A model generated the notes under the pieces. The model ran no database searches, had not been told where the DNA came from, and was given only the letters and a program-made list of their open reading frames with translations. From the NCBI GenBank assembly GCA_964597315.1, contig CAZQXD010000046.1, positions 1 to 33,621 of the forward strand: a stretch of 33,621 nucleotides of DNA, written 5' to 3'. A program made the position numbers and the translations under genes. How positions within the stretch are numbered: position 1 is the stretch's first letter; each line of letters starts with the position of its first letter. This document shows, in pieces, positions 7,038 through 14,631 of the stretch. Source of the stretch: CAZQXD01 sp964597315. Lineage in GTDB: Bacteria; Pseudomonadota; Gammaproteobacteria; Competibacterales; Competibacteraceae.

Positions 7038-7950
7038 ACAGCGCCCCTCCTATCGTTAGCGGCGCCAACCATAGGATTTGCGTGGCTGACAACAGGCGCT
7101 GGGTTCGGCGAATATCCACCGTGGCTGGCAATAAGCCTTCGCCCAAAGGGGGGCGGATGATCACGTTGTCGAAATAGCGTACCGGCCCCCCCAGTTGTAG
7201 CCCCAAGGCTCCGGCTCCGGCGGCGATCACAGGCCCATCATTCCTATCCCTCCAGAGCCGCCCCTGGCGACGCCAACAACGCCAGGCGGTTTCCCTATCC
7301 CCAAGTACGCTATACCCCAAGGCGGTGAGCCGGGCCGGAATCCAGAGCAATAACGCCTCTAGACAGGCCGCGCCGCGCCCGAAATCCCCGTAGCGGGGGG
7401 TGGGATGTCCCCAGACGCCCGCCAAATAACGGGCCGCGCAATACACCGCCAACGCCCCGCCGCCACCGATCAAAAACCAGAACAAAGCGCCGACCCAATC
7501 CGTGCAGCCGCGACGTAGCAAGGTTTCCACAGTGGAGGCGCTGACAGCGCTTGCATCCATGGACTGGGTGTCGTGGTCCACTAACGCCCTCACCTGTTGA
7601 CGCGCCAAGGCCAGATCCCCTTGGGCCAACGCTCGGGCGACCCGTGAGGCTCGTCGCACCTGTCCACTGGCGCCCAACGATAGATAGAGCAGCTCAAGGT
7701 CAATTAGCCGCCCGAAATAGGGCTGACTCGACAACCACCAGGCCAGTATCCCCAAGGGTAAAATCAGCAGCACCAAGGCCAACCCGCCCAAACCACGCCG
7801 GGCGCGGCGCCCTAGGTCTGGAGGCCCGTACAACAGGGCTTCCAGTCTGCCCGCCAACCAACCGAAACCCGCCAGCGTCCGACGGCGGGGAGCATCCCCC
7901 AACAGTCGGTCCAGCAAAACGGCAATCAGACAGGTCAGGGCCAGCTTCAT
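7030..7950 (-). CDS. cobD: Adenosylcobinamide-phosphate synthase CobD/CbiB
   Basis: A 306-residue integral membrane enzyme. It attaches aminopropanol (or its phosphate) to adenosylcobyric acid late in cobalamin assembly. The family signature LLDRLLGD is at residues 12-19. Several hydrophobic helices follow, as do DTQSMDASAVSASTVETL and the C-terminal RYFDNVIIRPPLG. The ATG is preceded by GGAG. It lies upstream of and overlaps the btuF-like gene, and a CobC-like phosphatase is about 1 kb further upstream, forming a small cobamide locus. I looked for a cobalamin riboswitch in the ~140 bases upstream and did not find a B12 box. Confidence 0.88.
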   Translation of the reverse strand: MKLALTCLIAVLLDRLLGDAPRRRTLAGFGWLAGRLEALLYGPPDLGRRARRGLGGLALVLLILPLGILAWWLSSQPYFGRLIDLELLYLSLGASGQVRRASRVARALAQGDLALARQQVRALVDHDTQSMDASAVSASTVETLLRRGCTDWVGALFWFLIGGGGALAVYCAARYLAGVWGHPTPRYGDFGRGAACLEALLLWIPARLTALGYSVLGDRETAWRCWRRQGRLWRDRNDGPVIAAGAGALGLQLGGPVRYFDNVIIRPPLGEGLLPATVDIRRTQRLLSATQILWLAPLTIGGALFG

Positions 7951-8034
7951 CCACGGCGCTCCGTCGGTGCGGGTAGTGGCAGTGTAGCGGAAACGCGCCA
8001 GGCCAGGGCAAGGGTAGGGGCTTCAAAACCTATG

Positions 8035-8054
8035 GGCGCCCCTTGATGGGCGCC
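8035..8054 (-). terminator. GC-rich hairpin downstream of lytic transglycosylase
   Basis: GGCGCCC and GGGCGCC pair over 7 bases around a CTTGAT loop, between the stop of the transglycosylase and cobD. There is no U-run after it on either strand, so it could be a weak terminator or an mRNA end-protecting structure. Confidence 0.35.
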
Positions 8055-8092
8055 GCAGGGATAGCAAACCGGTTGCGACCGATGGGTAAGGC

Positions 8093-8749
8093 TCAGCCAC
8101 GCTCCAGCCGAGCGACCAGGCTGTCGGGCGCGGGGCTGAAGGACTTGATGTCCTCGTAGACCCTGAACACCTTGTCCGCATACCGGGATTTTGGATTGCC
8201 CAAGCTCCCGTTATATCGAAGCAACGCCTGTCGGAGGTCGCCCTTGCTCAAGTCTAGATACTGTTCGAGAATCCAGACTCCTACAAATATATTCAACTTG
8301 GGATCAAAGAGACGGTTCGCGCCACCGATCTTTTTGACTTTTTGGGGGTGGTATCGGGGCATGACTTGCATCAAACCACGGGCGCCCATATGGCTGACCA
8401 CCTCCTCCCTGAAGGTGGACTCCACGGCGATAACCGCAAGGATCACCTCCGGCTGCACACCCTTGTCGAGACCGTTCTCGATGGCGGCCTTCACGATCAG
8501 CTCGGCCTTGCTGTCAGGAATTTGAAATTTTTCCTGTAAATAGCCGATAAGCTTGTTGATCCGACTGGCCTGGAGTTGCTCCACAAAATCATTGGGCGCC
8601 TGCATCCAGCTTTCCAGTTGGGTCGTTCCAGGCAAGACGTAGGCCGAGACGGTCGCCAACGGCGCAAACCAGCAGGCGGCTAGCAACACGATGGGAAGCT
8701 TCAGCCGGGGGGCGCCCCTCCCTCGTTTCAGAATGGAATAATGCGTCAC
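8093..8749 (-). CDS. Lytic transglycosylase, SLT domain
   Basis: A soluble lytic murein transglycosylase of the Slt/MltC type, which cleaves peptidoglycan to form 1,6-anhydromuramic ends. The catalytic glutamate is in AVIAVESTF (Glu110 from the chosen start). It is followed by GARGLMQVMP, by NIFVGVWILEQYL and by the ALLRYNGSLG segment. I chose the GTG at 8749 because GGAGGT sits 4 bases upstream and it leaves a clean signal peptide (LPIVLLAACWFAPLATVSA). The frame could be extended to a TTG at 8824, but that has no ribosome site. The ~218-residue product should be periplasmic. It separates cobD from the phosphatase gene and need not be functionally related to them. Confidence 0.85.
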   Translation of the reverse strand: MTHYSILKRGRGAPRLKLPIVLLAACWFAPLATVSAYVLPGTTQLESWMQAPNDFVEQLQASRINKLIGYLQEKFQIPDSKAELIVKAAIENGLDKGVQPEVILAVIAVESTFREEVVSHMGARGLMQVMPRYHPQKVKKIGGANRLFDPKLNIFVGVWILEQYLDLSKGDLRQALLRYNGSLGNPKSRYADKVFRVYEDIKSFSPAPDSLVARLERG

Positions 8750-8833
8750 ATGCACCTCCTCGAACAAGCGTCGGAAGACTGGCATGAAGGCCGTCATCCA
8801 GACATTGTCGCGATCAAACAACAAGTTAAGAAA

Positions 8834-8850
8834 ATGATGCGGTGCATCAT
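8834..8850. promoter_or_regulatory. Perfect palindrome upstream of lytic transglycosylase
   Basis: ATGATGC and GCATCAT are separated by 3 bases, 85 bases upstream of the GTG start. A TATATG-like -10 sequence overlaps the outer edge on the minus strand. It may be an operator or a leader hairpin; no regulator is indicated. Confidence 0.35.
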
Positions 8851-9011
8851 ATAAAATTACTGTTGCTGTCGCAATTTTTTTTTGTAATTTTCATACATAA
8901 CACATCAAAACACAGGCCGATTCTTGCGGGTTCGGTAACCAGCTCGGCGAGCGCAACGGCGGCGAACCAGCGGATAGCTGCCCACCCCATGATCGCCCCC
9001 CCTGGGGACAA

Positions 9012-9623
9012 TCACCCCAAGGAGCCTGCGTGGAACAGCAGTTGTGGAGAAGCGACGCTGGGGTTGCTGTGAAAACGCACCCGGCTCAGAGAAGCATAGG
9101 GTACGCTCAACCGCCACAACCGACTAAGGGACATATCCAGCACATGACGCAGAATCACCCGGATAATGCCTCCGTGGCAGACCGTCAGCACATGCCGCCC
9201 GCGATGCCGTTGCAACAGGGATTCCCAGGCCGCGACAACCCGGGCGTCGAACGACTCCAGTAGTTCCCCTTGCGGTGGAGGGTTATTCAGGGGGTCTTGC
9301 CAGAAACGGCTCAATGCCTCGGCTTCGGTGGACTCGATGGCGGCCACCTCGCGGCCGTCCCAAGCCCCGAAACTGAGTTCCCGGAACCGATCTTCCATCT
9401 CCAGGGGAATATCATGGCGGCGGGACAATTCACTGGCGAAATCGGCGCAGCGGGCCAATGGGGAACTCAGCATCACATCCCAGGGATGGTGGTCACCTAC
9501 GGCGGAGCGCATCTGCTGCCAGCCCCGTTCGCTGAGGGGATCGTCCACGGAGCCTCGGAACTTGCGCCCGCCTACGGGCTGGCCGTGGCGTAACAGGTCG
9601 ATCATGGTGACGATATCGCTCAT
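9012..9623 (-). CDS. Histidine phosphatase family protein, possibly alpha-ribazole phosphatase (CobC-like)
   Basis: A 203-residue branch-1 histidine phosphatase. The phospho-accepting His13 is in LLRHGQP, the partner glutamate in FRELSFGAWDG, and the second histidine in VCHGG. The size and the FGAWDG element resemble alpha-ribazole-5'-phosphate phosphatase, which dephosphorylates the lower-ligand nucleotide during cobalamin assembly. Having cobD and a btuF-like gene just downstream supports that reading, but the superfamily is diverse. AGGAAG lies 7-8 bases before the chosen ATG at 9623. A start at 9644 would overlap the preceding gene. It is in a minus-strand pair with the IMPase-like gene (11-base gap). 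Confidence 0.75.
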   Translation of the reverse strand: MSDIVTMIDLLRHGQPVGGRKFRGSVDDPLSERGWQQMRSAVGDHHPWDVMLSSPLARCADFASELSRRHDIPLEMEDRFRELSFGAWDGREVAAIESTEAEALSRFWQDPLNNPPPQGELLESFDARVVAAWESLLQRHRGRHVLTVCHGGIIRVILRHVLDMSLSRLWRLSVPYASLSRVRFHSNPSVASPQLLFHAGSLG

Positions 9624-9634
9624 GACATCTCTTC

Positions 9635-10405
9635 CTATCGACACAACATATCCAGCACCCGGGCATGGAGTTGGGGGTTACTGGCCAGCACGCTAGTGGT
9701 CTCCAAATCCAAAGACCGTCCTTTTAGATCTGTGACCCGCCCGCCAGCTTCCTGAACAATGACGCTAAGGGCGGCCACGTCCAGAATATTGATATCCGAC
9801 TCCAACACCACATCCAATTTACCGGCGGCCAGCAGATGATAATGGCAGAAGTCGCCGTAACCCCGTCCCCGATTGACCTGTCCGATCAGGTCGGCCAAGG
9901 CCCGCCAACCTTGAGGATCGGCGGCCAGGGTCTTGATATTGCCGGTGGACAGGGTGGCCTCGGCCAGATCGTCCAGCGCGCTGACCCGGATCGGCCGATC
10001 ATTGAGAAACGCCCCGCCGCCAGCCTCGGCGTAAGCCAGTTCTCCAAACAGGGGGGCATTGGACACGCCCAGGACCAATTCACCCTTGCGCAGCAGGGCA
10101 ATCTGGGTGGAGAAAAACGGCGTCTCGCGAATGAAGCTTTTGGTGCCGTCGATGGGGTCCACCAGCCATAGGCAATCCGAGTCCCCGGTCTCCCGCCCGG
10201 TCTCCTCCCCATAGAAGCCATGCTCAGGAAAGGCCCTTTTGAGCACCGCTTTAATAGCCTCCTCGGTCTCCACGTCGGCCTGGGTGACCGGGGACTTATC
10301 GGCCTTGAGGCTGATGCCGAGGTTGCCGTGAAAATAGCGCCTGATGACCTCCTCGCCCGCCTTGGCAGCATCAATGGCGGCGCGAAGCAAGGGACTATGG
10401 AACAT
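9635..10405 (-). CDS. Inositol-monophosphatase-family phosphatase (HisN-like)
   Basis: A 256-residue metal-dependent phosphatase of the IMPase/FIG fold. The metal ligands are in GEET, in DPIDGTKSF, and in the late LDVAAL segment (usually WDxAA; the Trp is Leu here). The stretch around DPIDGTKSFI, together with GDFCHYHLLAAGKLD, looks closer to the HisN histidinol-phosphatase group than to CysQ or SuhB, so histidinol phosphate is a reasonable but unproven substrate. HisI is encoded 9 kb away in the same orientation, but no his operon is present here. The ATG is at 10405, with only a weak purine stretch upstream. Confidence 0.8.
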   Translation of the reverse strand: MFHSPLLRAAIDAAKAGEEVIRRYFHGNLGISLKADKSPVTQADVETEEAIKAVLKRAFPEHGFYGEETGRETGDSDCLWLVDPIDGTKSFIRETPFFSTQIALLRKGELVLGVSNAPLFGELAYAEAGGGAFLNDRPIRVSALDDLAEATLSTGNIKTLAADPQGWRALADLIGQVNRGRGYGDFCHYHLLAAGKLDVVLESDINILDVAALSVIVQEAGGRVTDLKGRSLDLETTSVLASNPQLHARVLDMLCR

Positions 10406-10491
10406 GCCGGTTTCCTTATGATGTAAAGACAGGTTAGTGTAACCGGCCAGAAGATGCTGAGAAAAACCACGTGGCTTGGTCAGGAGACCGC

Positions 10492-10755
10492 TTAGGAGTG
10501 GCCCGGCGGCAAGTCGATGGCCAAACGAGCCTTCAGCATCTCGTCGCCACGTACCGAACCTACCTTGTCCATCGCCACCACCACCACCCGGCCCAGATCG
10601 TAGGCGTGCCCGGCCGAGGGGGGGGTTGCGGGCCAGTCAAGCGGCCAGGGCCACCAGACCCAGGGCGGAGTCGGTGGCCATTTGATGGTGATGGAAGTGG
10701 TCGTGCATGGCTACCCTGAGTCCAGCTTCAGCCAGGGCGCCTGCAAAACCTACCC
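10492..10755 (-). pseudogene. Unrecognised broken gene downstream of arsI-like gene
   Basis: The 355 bases between the IMPase gene and the ArsI-like gene hold protein-like sequence on the minus strand in two frames. One piece reads GALAEAGLRVAMHDHFHHHQ and ends in TGA around 10637. The next piece, in another frame, reads AYDLGRVVVVAMDKVGSV, continues RGDEMLKARLAIDLPPGHS, and stops at 10492-10494. The frame change falls near a run of eight G at 10618-10625. It would be the fourth gene of the arsenic operon if intact. I do not recognise the family. The histidine-rich patch could bind metal. Confidence 0.4.
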
Positions 10756-10760
10756 ACGTC

Positions 10761-11225
10761 TCAGCAGCAGCCCCCGGTCTTGGGGGTACAACAGGCTGCG
10801 GCCGACGGCGCGGGGGCGACGCATGGGCCCGGCGCCGCCGAGTGGAAATCGCTACCGTAGACCGGCGATTCACCCAGACTCTGGAAGGTCTCCCAGGCCA
10901 GGCCCTGGGGGTCCTGAATCCAGGCTTTCTCGGAACGGGCGTAGCAGCAGACCGTTTCCCCCTCCTCCAGCACCGGTCGGTCGGCGCTTTGCAGGCGGGC
11001 GTAGATTTCCTTCAATTCGGCTTCGTCCTCGGCCTGGATGCCCAAATGGTCCAGACCTGGGGTCTGGCCCCGGGCGCTGATGGCGAAATTCACCCTAGGG
11101 TCTTCCAGTTGCCACTTGGCGTAGTCCTCTTTGAGAAGGCTGGGCCGGGCATCGAACAGGATCGAGTAGAAACGAACCGATTCGTCCAAATCCCGTACCG
11201 CGATATGTAAATGCATGCGTTTCAT
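10761..11225 (-). CDS. ArsI/CadI-family VOC protein
   Basis: A 154-residue vicinal-oxygen-chelate protein. Putative metal ligands are His5 or His7 (MHLHIAV), His60 (LDHLGIQ) and Glu112 (WETF). The vicinal pair Cys93-Cys94 (TVCCYA) is the mark of ArsI C-As lyases and CadI-like proteins. ArsI cleaves the C-As bond of trivalent organoarsenicals. The C-terminal tail adds five further cysteines (135, 145, 146, 153, 154), an unusually thiol-rich end that could bind As(III). The ATG at 11225 has AAGGAG 8 bases upstream. It lies 12 bases after the ACR3 gene in an evident operon. Substrate assignment (organoarsenical or metal) is inferred. Confidence 0.85.
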   Translation of the reverse strand: MKRMHLHIAVRDLDESVRFYSILFDARPSLLKEDYAKWQLEDPRVNFAISARGQTPGLDHLGIQAEDEAELKEIYARLQSADRPVLEEGETVCCYARSEKAWIQDPQGLAWETFQSLGESPVYGSDFHSAAPGPCVAPAPSAAACCTPKTGGCC

Positions 11226-11237
11226 GGTCAATACTCC

Positions 11238-12332
11238 TTAGTTGGGGGTGGACACCGGCGACGGCGCCCGTGAAAACCAGTCGCGACTACCGTTGACGAC
11301 TTTCACCAATAACAACATTACCGGCACTTCCACCAGCACCCCCACCACCGTGGCCAGGGCCGCACCGGAGTGCAGGCCGAACAGGCTGATGGCCACCGCC
11401 ACCGCCAGTTCGAAGAAATTGGAGGTGCCGATCAGGGCCGCCGGGGCGGCGATGGCCACCGGCACCCGCCAGGCTCGCCCCCACCACCAGGCCAGGGCGA
11501 AAATGCCGATGCTCTGGAGGACCAGAGGCACGGCGATCAGCAGAATGATGAGGGGCTGGGCCAGCAACACCCCGCCCTGAAAACCGAACAGCAATACCAC
11601 CGTGGCCAGCAGACCGATGACGGTCCAGGGTTTGACTCGCCGGTTGAAGGCGTCCAGCCGCTCCTGCCCGCCCCGGCGCAGCAAGTGTTTGCGGGTCAGC
11701 CAACCGGCCGCCAGGGGAATGATGACATACAGGACCACCGCCAACAGCAGGGTCTGCCAGGGTACGCTGACCTCGGCCACCCCCAACAGCAAGGCCACGA
11801 TGGGGGCGAAGGCGAACACCATGATCAGATCGTTGAGGGCCACCTGCACCAGGGTATGGTTGGGATCGCCCTTGGTGAGCTGGCTCCAGACGAACACCAT
11901 GGCGGTGCAAGGGGCGGCTCCCAGCAGAATCATCCCGGCGATGTATTCCTTGGCGTCCACAGGGTCAATCAGATCCCGGAACACGACCTCGAAAAACAGC
12001 ACCGCCAGTCCGGCCATGGTGAAGGGCTTGATCAGCCAGTTCACCACCAGGGTGATGACGATGCCCTTGGGCCGCTCCCCCACATGGCGCAGGGCGGCGA
12101 AATCCACATTGACCATCATCGGAAAGATCATCACCCAAATCAGCACCGCCACCACCAGGTTGACGCTGGCCACCTCCAGGCCGCTCAACAAGGCGAACGG
12201 CCCGGGCAACAGCCTGCCCAGGGCTACCCCGGCGATGATGCACAGGGCCACCCACAGGGTCAGATAGCGCTCGAAAACGCCCATGGGGCTGGCGGCGGCG
12301 CGACACGGGATCGTTTCACATTGGACACTCAT
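11238..12332 (-). CDS. acr3: ACR3-family arsenite efflux pump
   Basis: A 364-residue, ten-helix inner-membrane carrier that exports arsenite (and sometimes antimonite) using the proton motive force. It has the family signature APCTAMVFVWSQL, which holds the essential cysteine of the fourth helix. It also has the opening FERYLTLWVALCIIAGVALG and the later GTSNFFELAVAVAISLFG. The length is normal. GGGGA lies about 8 bases before the ATG. It sits 14 bases downstream of the arsR-arsC fusion and 12 bases upstream of the ArsI-like gene, so the three should be co-transcribed and derepressed by As(III). Confidence 0.93.
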   Translation of the reverse strand: MSVQCETIPCRAAASPMGVFERYLTLWVALCIIAGVALGRLLPGPFALLSGLEVASVNLVVAVLIWVMIFPMMVNVDFAALRHVGERPKGIVITLVVNWLIKPFTMAGLAVLFFEVVFRDLIDPVDAKEYIAGMILLGAAPCTAMVFVWSQLTKGDPNHTLVQVALNDLIMVFAFAPIVALLLGVAEVSVPWQTLLLAVVLYVIIPLAAGWLTRKHLLRRGGQERLDAFNRRVKPWTVIGLLATVVLLFGFQGGVLLAQPLIILLIAVPLVLQSIGIFALAWWWGRAWRVPVAIAAPAALIGTSNFFELAVAVAISLFGLHSGAALATVVGVLVEVPVMLLLVKVVNGSRDWFSRAPSPVSTPN

Positions 12333-12346
12333 GGTCTGGTCCCCGC

Positions 12347-13189
12347 CTATTCCCGGCCGATGGCGTCCAAGTGGTCCTTGAGCCGGATTCGGTCCAGGGC
12401 CTCCGGGCGGAGACTGGCGAAACTGCCGATGCGCCGCTCCAGTACCCGGAAGACATCTTGAAACGCCTGCATTTTTTCCACCTCGCTGCCCTCCACCCCA
12501 GCCGGATCGGGCAGCCCCCAGTGGGCGGTCATGGGCTGTCCGAGCCAGACCGGGCAGACCTCCCCCGCAGCGTTGTCACACACCGTGAACACGAAATCCA
12601 GCCGGGGCGCATCGAGGACGGCAAACTCATCCCAGCTCTTGCTGCGCAGTCCAGCGGTGTCCAGGCCCAGATATTCCAGTAGTTTCAAGGCCAGGGGATT
12701 GACCCGGCCGGTGGGATGGCTGCCGGCGCTATAGGCCCGAAACCGGCCTTTACCCTGATGATTGAGAATGGCCTCGGCCAGGATGCTGCGGGCCGAATTG
12801 CCGGTACACAAAAACAACACGTTATAGGCCGGTTCAGGCATGGTCGGATTTCCGTGGGATGGATCGGTGGGTTCGACACAATCCGGCGCGGGGCAAAGAC
12901 CGGTCTGGCCCGCGCAGCAGTTTTCGGTCAGGTAAGCCAGCAAGCCGTTCATGGCGCCATAGTCGGCGGAATAGATCAGCGACCGCCCCTGCCGACGGCA
13001 ACACAGCAAGCCCCCCTGTTTGAGGGTGTTCAGATGAAAGGACAGGGTAGCGGCGGGCAGCCGGAGATGCTCGGCGAGCTGTCCGGCAGGCAGACCAGGG
13101 GCGCCGACCTGAACCAGGTGGCGGAAAATATCCAGGCGGGTTTCCTGGGCCAGGGCCGTCAAGGCAGCCAGTGCGTCTGTCTTTTTCAT
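12347..13189 (-). CDS. ArsR-ArsC fusion: arsenic repressor plus arsenate reductase
   Basis: A 280-residue two-domain protein. Residues 1-105 are an ArsR winged helix (ALAQETRLDIFRHL, LPAATLSFHLNTLKQGGL). The usual ELCVCDL metal site of helix 3 is absent. Cys91, Cys92 and Cys99 just after the last helix instead resemble the C-terminal As(III) site described for Acidithiobacillus ArsR. Residues 120-280 are a low-molecular-weight-phosphatase-type arsenate reductase: nucleophile Cys128 in the loop CTGNSARS, relay cysteines Cys204 and Cys212, and the general acid in LPDPA. One chain would thus sense As(III) and make it from As(V). It is first in the arsenic operon and has an inverted repeat over its start codon. 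Confidence 0.92.
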   Translation of the reverse strand: MKKTDALAALTALAQETRLDIFRHLVQVGAPGLPAGQLAEHLRLPAATLSFHLNTLKQGGLLCCRRQGRSLIYSADYGAMNGLLAYLTENCCAGQTGLCPAPDCVEPTDPSHGNPTMPEPAYNVLFLCTGNSARSILAEAILNHQGKGRFRAYSAGSHPTGRVNPLALKLLEYLGLDTAGLRSKSWDEFAVLDAPRLDFVFTVCDNAAGEVCPVWLGQPMTAHWGLPDPAGVEGSEVEKMQAFQDVFRVLERRIGSFASLRPEALDRIRLKDHLDAIGRE

Positions 13190-13211
13190 ATTTCCAGTAT
13201 TATCGAAATAT
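13188..13211. promoter_or_regulatory. Probable ArsR operator overlapping the start codon
   Basis: A perfect 7-bp inverted repeat, ATATTTC and GAAATAT with a 10-base spacer, begins within the ATG of the arsR-arsC gene. On the minus strand it covers a possible -10 (TAATAC) located 16 bases after a TTGCAT -35. This predicts autorepression and a very short or absent 5' leader. Confidence 0.65.
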
Positions 13212-13257
13212 AAACTTTATGCAAGCCCCGTCGGCGCCTCCTGTTGCCGATGTGGCG

Positions 13258-14631
13258 TCATCGGGGCAGGGTCAGCAACGCCTCCAGTCCGCCTTCCGGG
13301 CGGTTGCGTAGCACCAGTTCGCCACCGTGGGCCCGGGCGATATTTCGGGCGATGCCCAAGCCCAGACCGGTGCCGCCGGTATGCCGACCCCGAGAGCCTT
13401 CCAGACGATAAAAAGGCTCGAAAACCCGCTCCAATTCCGCTTCGGGGATACCCGGCCCCTCATCCACGATGGTCACTGTCAATTGCTCCGGAGCATCGGC
13501 TAGCCGCACTCGGGCCTGGCGACCGTAGTGCAAGGCGTTGTCCAGGAGGTTGGTGAGACAACGCTTCAGGGCCAGGGGGCGGCCAGGATAGGGCTGGTGG
13601 ATCGTTCCTTCCAGCTCCACCCGGCCACCGCTCTCGGCATAGTCCTCCTGGAGGCTTTCCAGCAACGCCTCCAAGTCCATGGGCGCCACTGGCTCGGCAT
13701 GCTCGGTGCCGCGCATAAAGTCCAAGGTGGCCTGGACCATGGTTTCCATATCGTCCAGGTCGGCCTGGAACTTGGCCCTCAGGGTCTCGTCTTCCAGCAG
13801 TTCGCCCCGCAGCCGCAGCCGGGTGATGGGGGTCTTGAGGTCATGGGAAATGGCCGCCAGTACCCGACCCCGGTCCTGGACATAGCGGCGCAACCGGGTT
13901 TGCATGAGATTGAAGGCCCGGGCCGCCCGGCGCGCTTCCAATGGTCCCCGGGTCTCGTCCAAGGGTGGACGGTTGATATCCCGGCCCAGTTCAGCAGCGG
14001 CGGCGGCCAGCCGGTCCAGGGGCCGGGTCAGATAGCGGGCGGCCAGGGCCGAGACCGCCACCACCGAGGCCAGCAGCACCCCCAGCACCGCCAGCAGCCG
14101 ATAGGGCCGCTCAAAGACCTCCTCCGGCAGCCGGTGGCGGAACGTCACCAGACCGTCCCCGGCCAGTCCCACTTGGACCACGAAGGCCCGCACCGCCATG
14201 TGGCGGCGATGCCTGGCGGCATGCTCCGGGGTCAGCCGGGCCAAGCGCCGCTCGGCCCGTGGCCCCAGTTCCCGAACCCGGACCTCCACGCCCAAGGGCC
14301 GGTCGGGCAGATACTCCCGAAGCAGCGCCGCGAACGCCGCCCCTTCCGGGGTGCCCCCATCTCCCAAGTCCCGCCAGGGTTCGTCCAGGCTAAGCTGGGT
14401 GGGAGGCAGGTCCACGGCCGCCGCCACCCGCTGGCGCTCGCTTTCCGGCAGCTCATCCAGCAGTTCCACCAGGGCGGCGATGCGCTGGACGACGTTCACA
14501 TTCACCGCCCGGCGCAGCATCTGACCCCGATCCTGAAGCAGGATCAGGGCGCTCAGCAACTGCCCCACCACCATCCCGGCCAGCAGCAGCAGCAACAGCC
14601 GTCCGAACAGGGAGCGGGGCAGCCAGGCCAT
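13258..14631 (-). CDS. Sensor histidine kinase (EnvZ/CpxA-type layout)
   Basis: A 457-residue membrane sensor kinase. The first membrane helix is at about residues 10-33, followed by a ~145-residue periplasmic sensor region rich in Arg and Glu, and a second helix at 178-198. A HAMP linker begins at the TRPLDRL segment. The dimerisation/phospho-acceptor helix has His263 in ISHDLKTPITRLRLR. The ATPase part has NLLDNALHYG (N box), DEGPGIP (G1) and GTGLGLG (G2). Its ATG overlaps the stop of the response-regulator gene by 1 base (TGATG), a clear translational coupling. The signal is not identifiable, but the divergent Spy/CpxP-like gene suggests envelope or metal stress. Confidence 0.92.
   Translation of the reverse strand: MAWLPRSLFGRLLLLLLAGMVVGQLLSALILLQDRGQMLRRAVNVNVVQRIAALVELLDELPESERQRVAAAVDLPPTQLSLDEPWRDLGDGGTPEGAAFAALLREYLPDRPLGVEVRVRELGPRAERRLARLTPEHAARHRRHMAVRAFVVQVGLAGDGLVTFRHRLPEEVFERPYRLLAVLGVLLASVVAVSALAARYLTRPLDRLAAAAAELGRDINRPPLDETRGPLEARRAARAFNLMQTRLRRYVQDRGRVLAAISHDLKTPITRLRLRGELLEDETLRAKFQADLDDMETMVQATLDFMRGTEHAEPVAPMDLEALLESLQEDYAESGGRVELEGTIHQPYPGRPLALKRCLTNLLDNALHYGRQARVRLADAPEQLTVTIVDEGPGIPEAELERVFEPFYRLEGSRGRHTGGTGLGLGIARNIARAHGGELVLRNRPEGGLEALLTLPR

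Noticed and set aside
7951..8092. A cobalamin riboswitch upstream of cobD
   Set aside because: The region is only ~140 bases, and no B12-box-like sequence or multi-helix fold could be seen; an Rfam scan would decide.
8842..9072. A 76-codon plus-strand frame opening with a hydrophobic stretch
   Set aside because: The hydrophobic start comes from an AT-rich promoter region and the rest is antisense to the histidine phosphatase gene; no ribosome site.
9635..10405. CysQ (3'(2'),5'-bisphosphate nucleotidase) assignment for the IMPase-fold phosphatase
   Set aside because: DPIDGTKSF with the following segment and GDFCHYHLLAAG fit the HisN/IMPase group better than CysQ, which has DPLDGTKEF.
11370..12461. 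A 363-codon open frame on the plus strand, rich in Gln, His and Gly
   Set aside because: It is antisense to ACR3 and the arsR-arsC gene, whose products are unmistakable; the composition is that of a shadow frame in GC-rich DNA.
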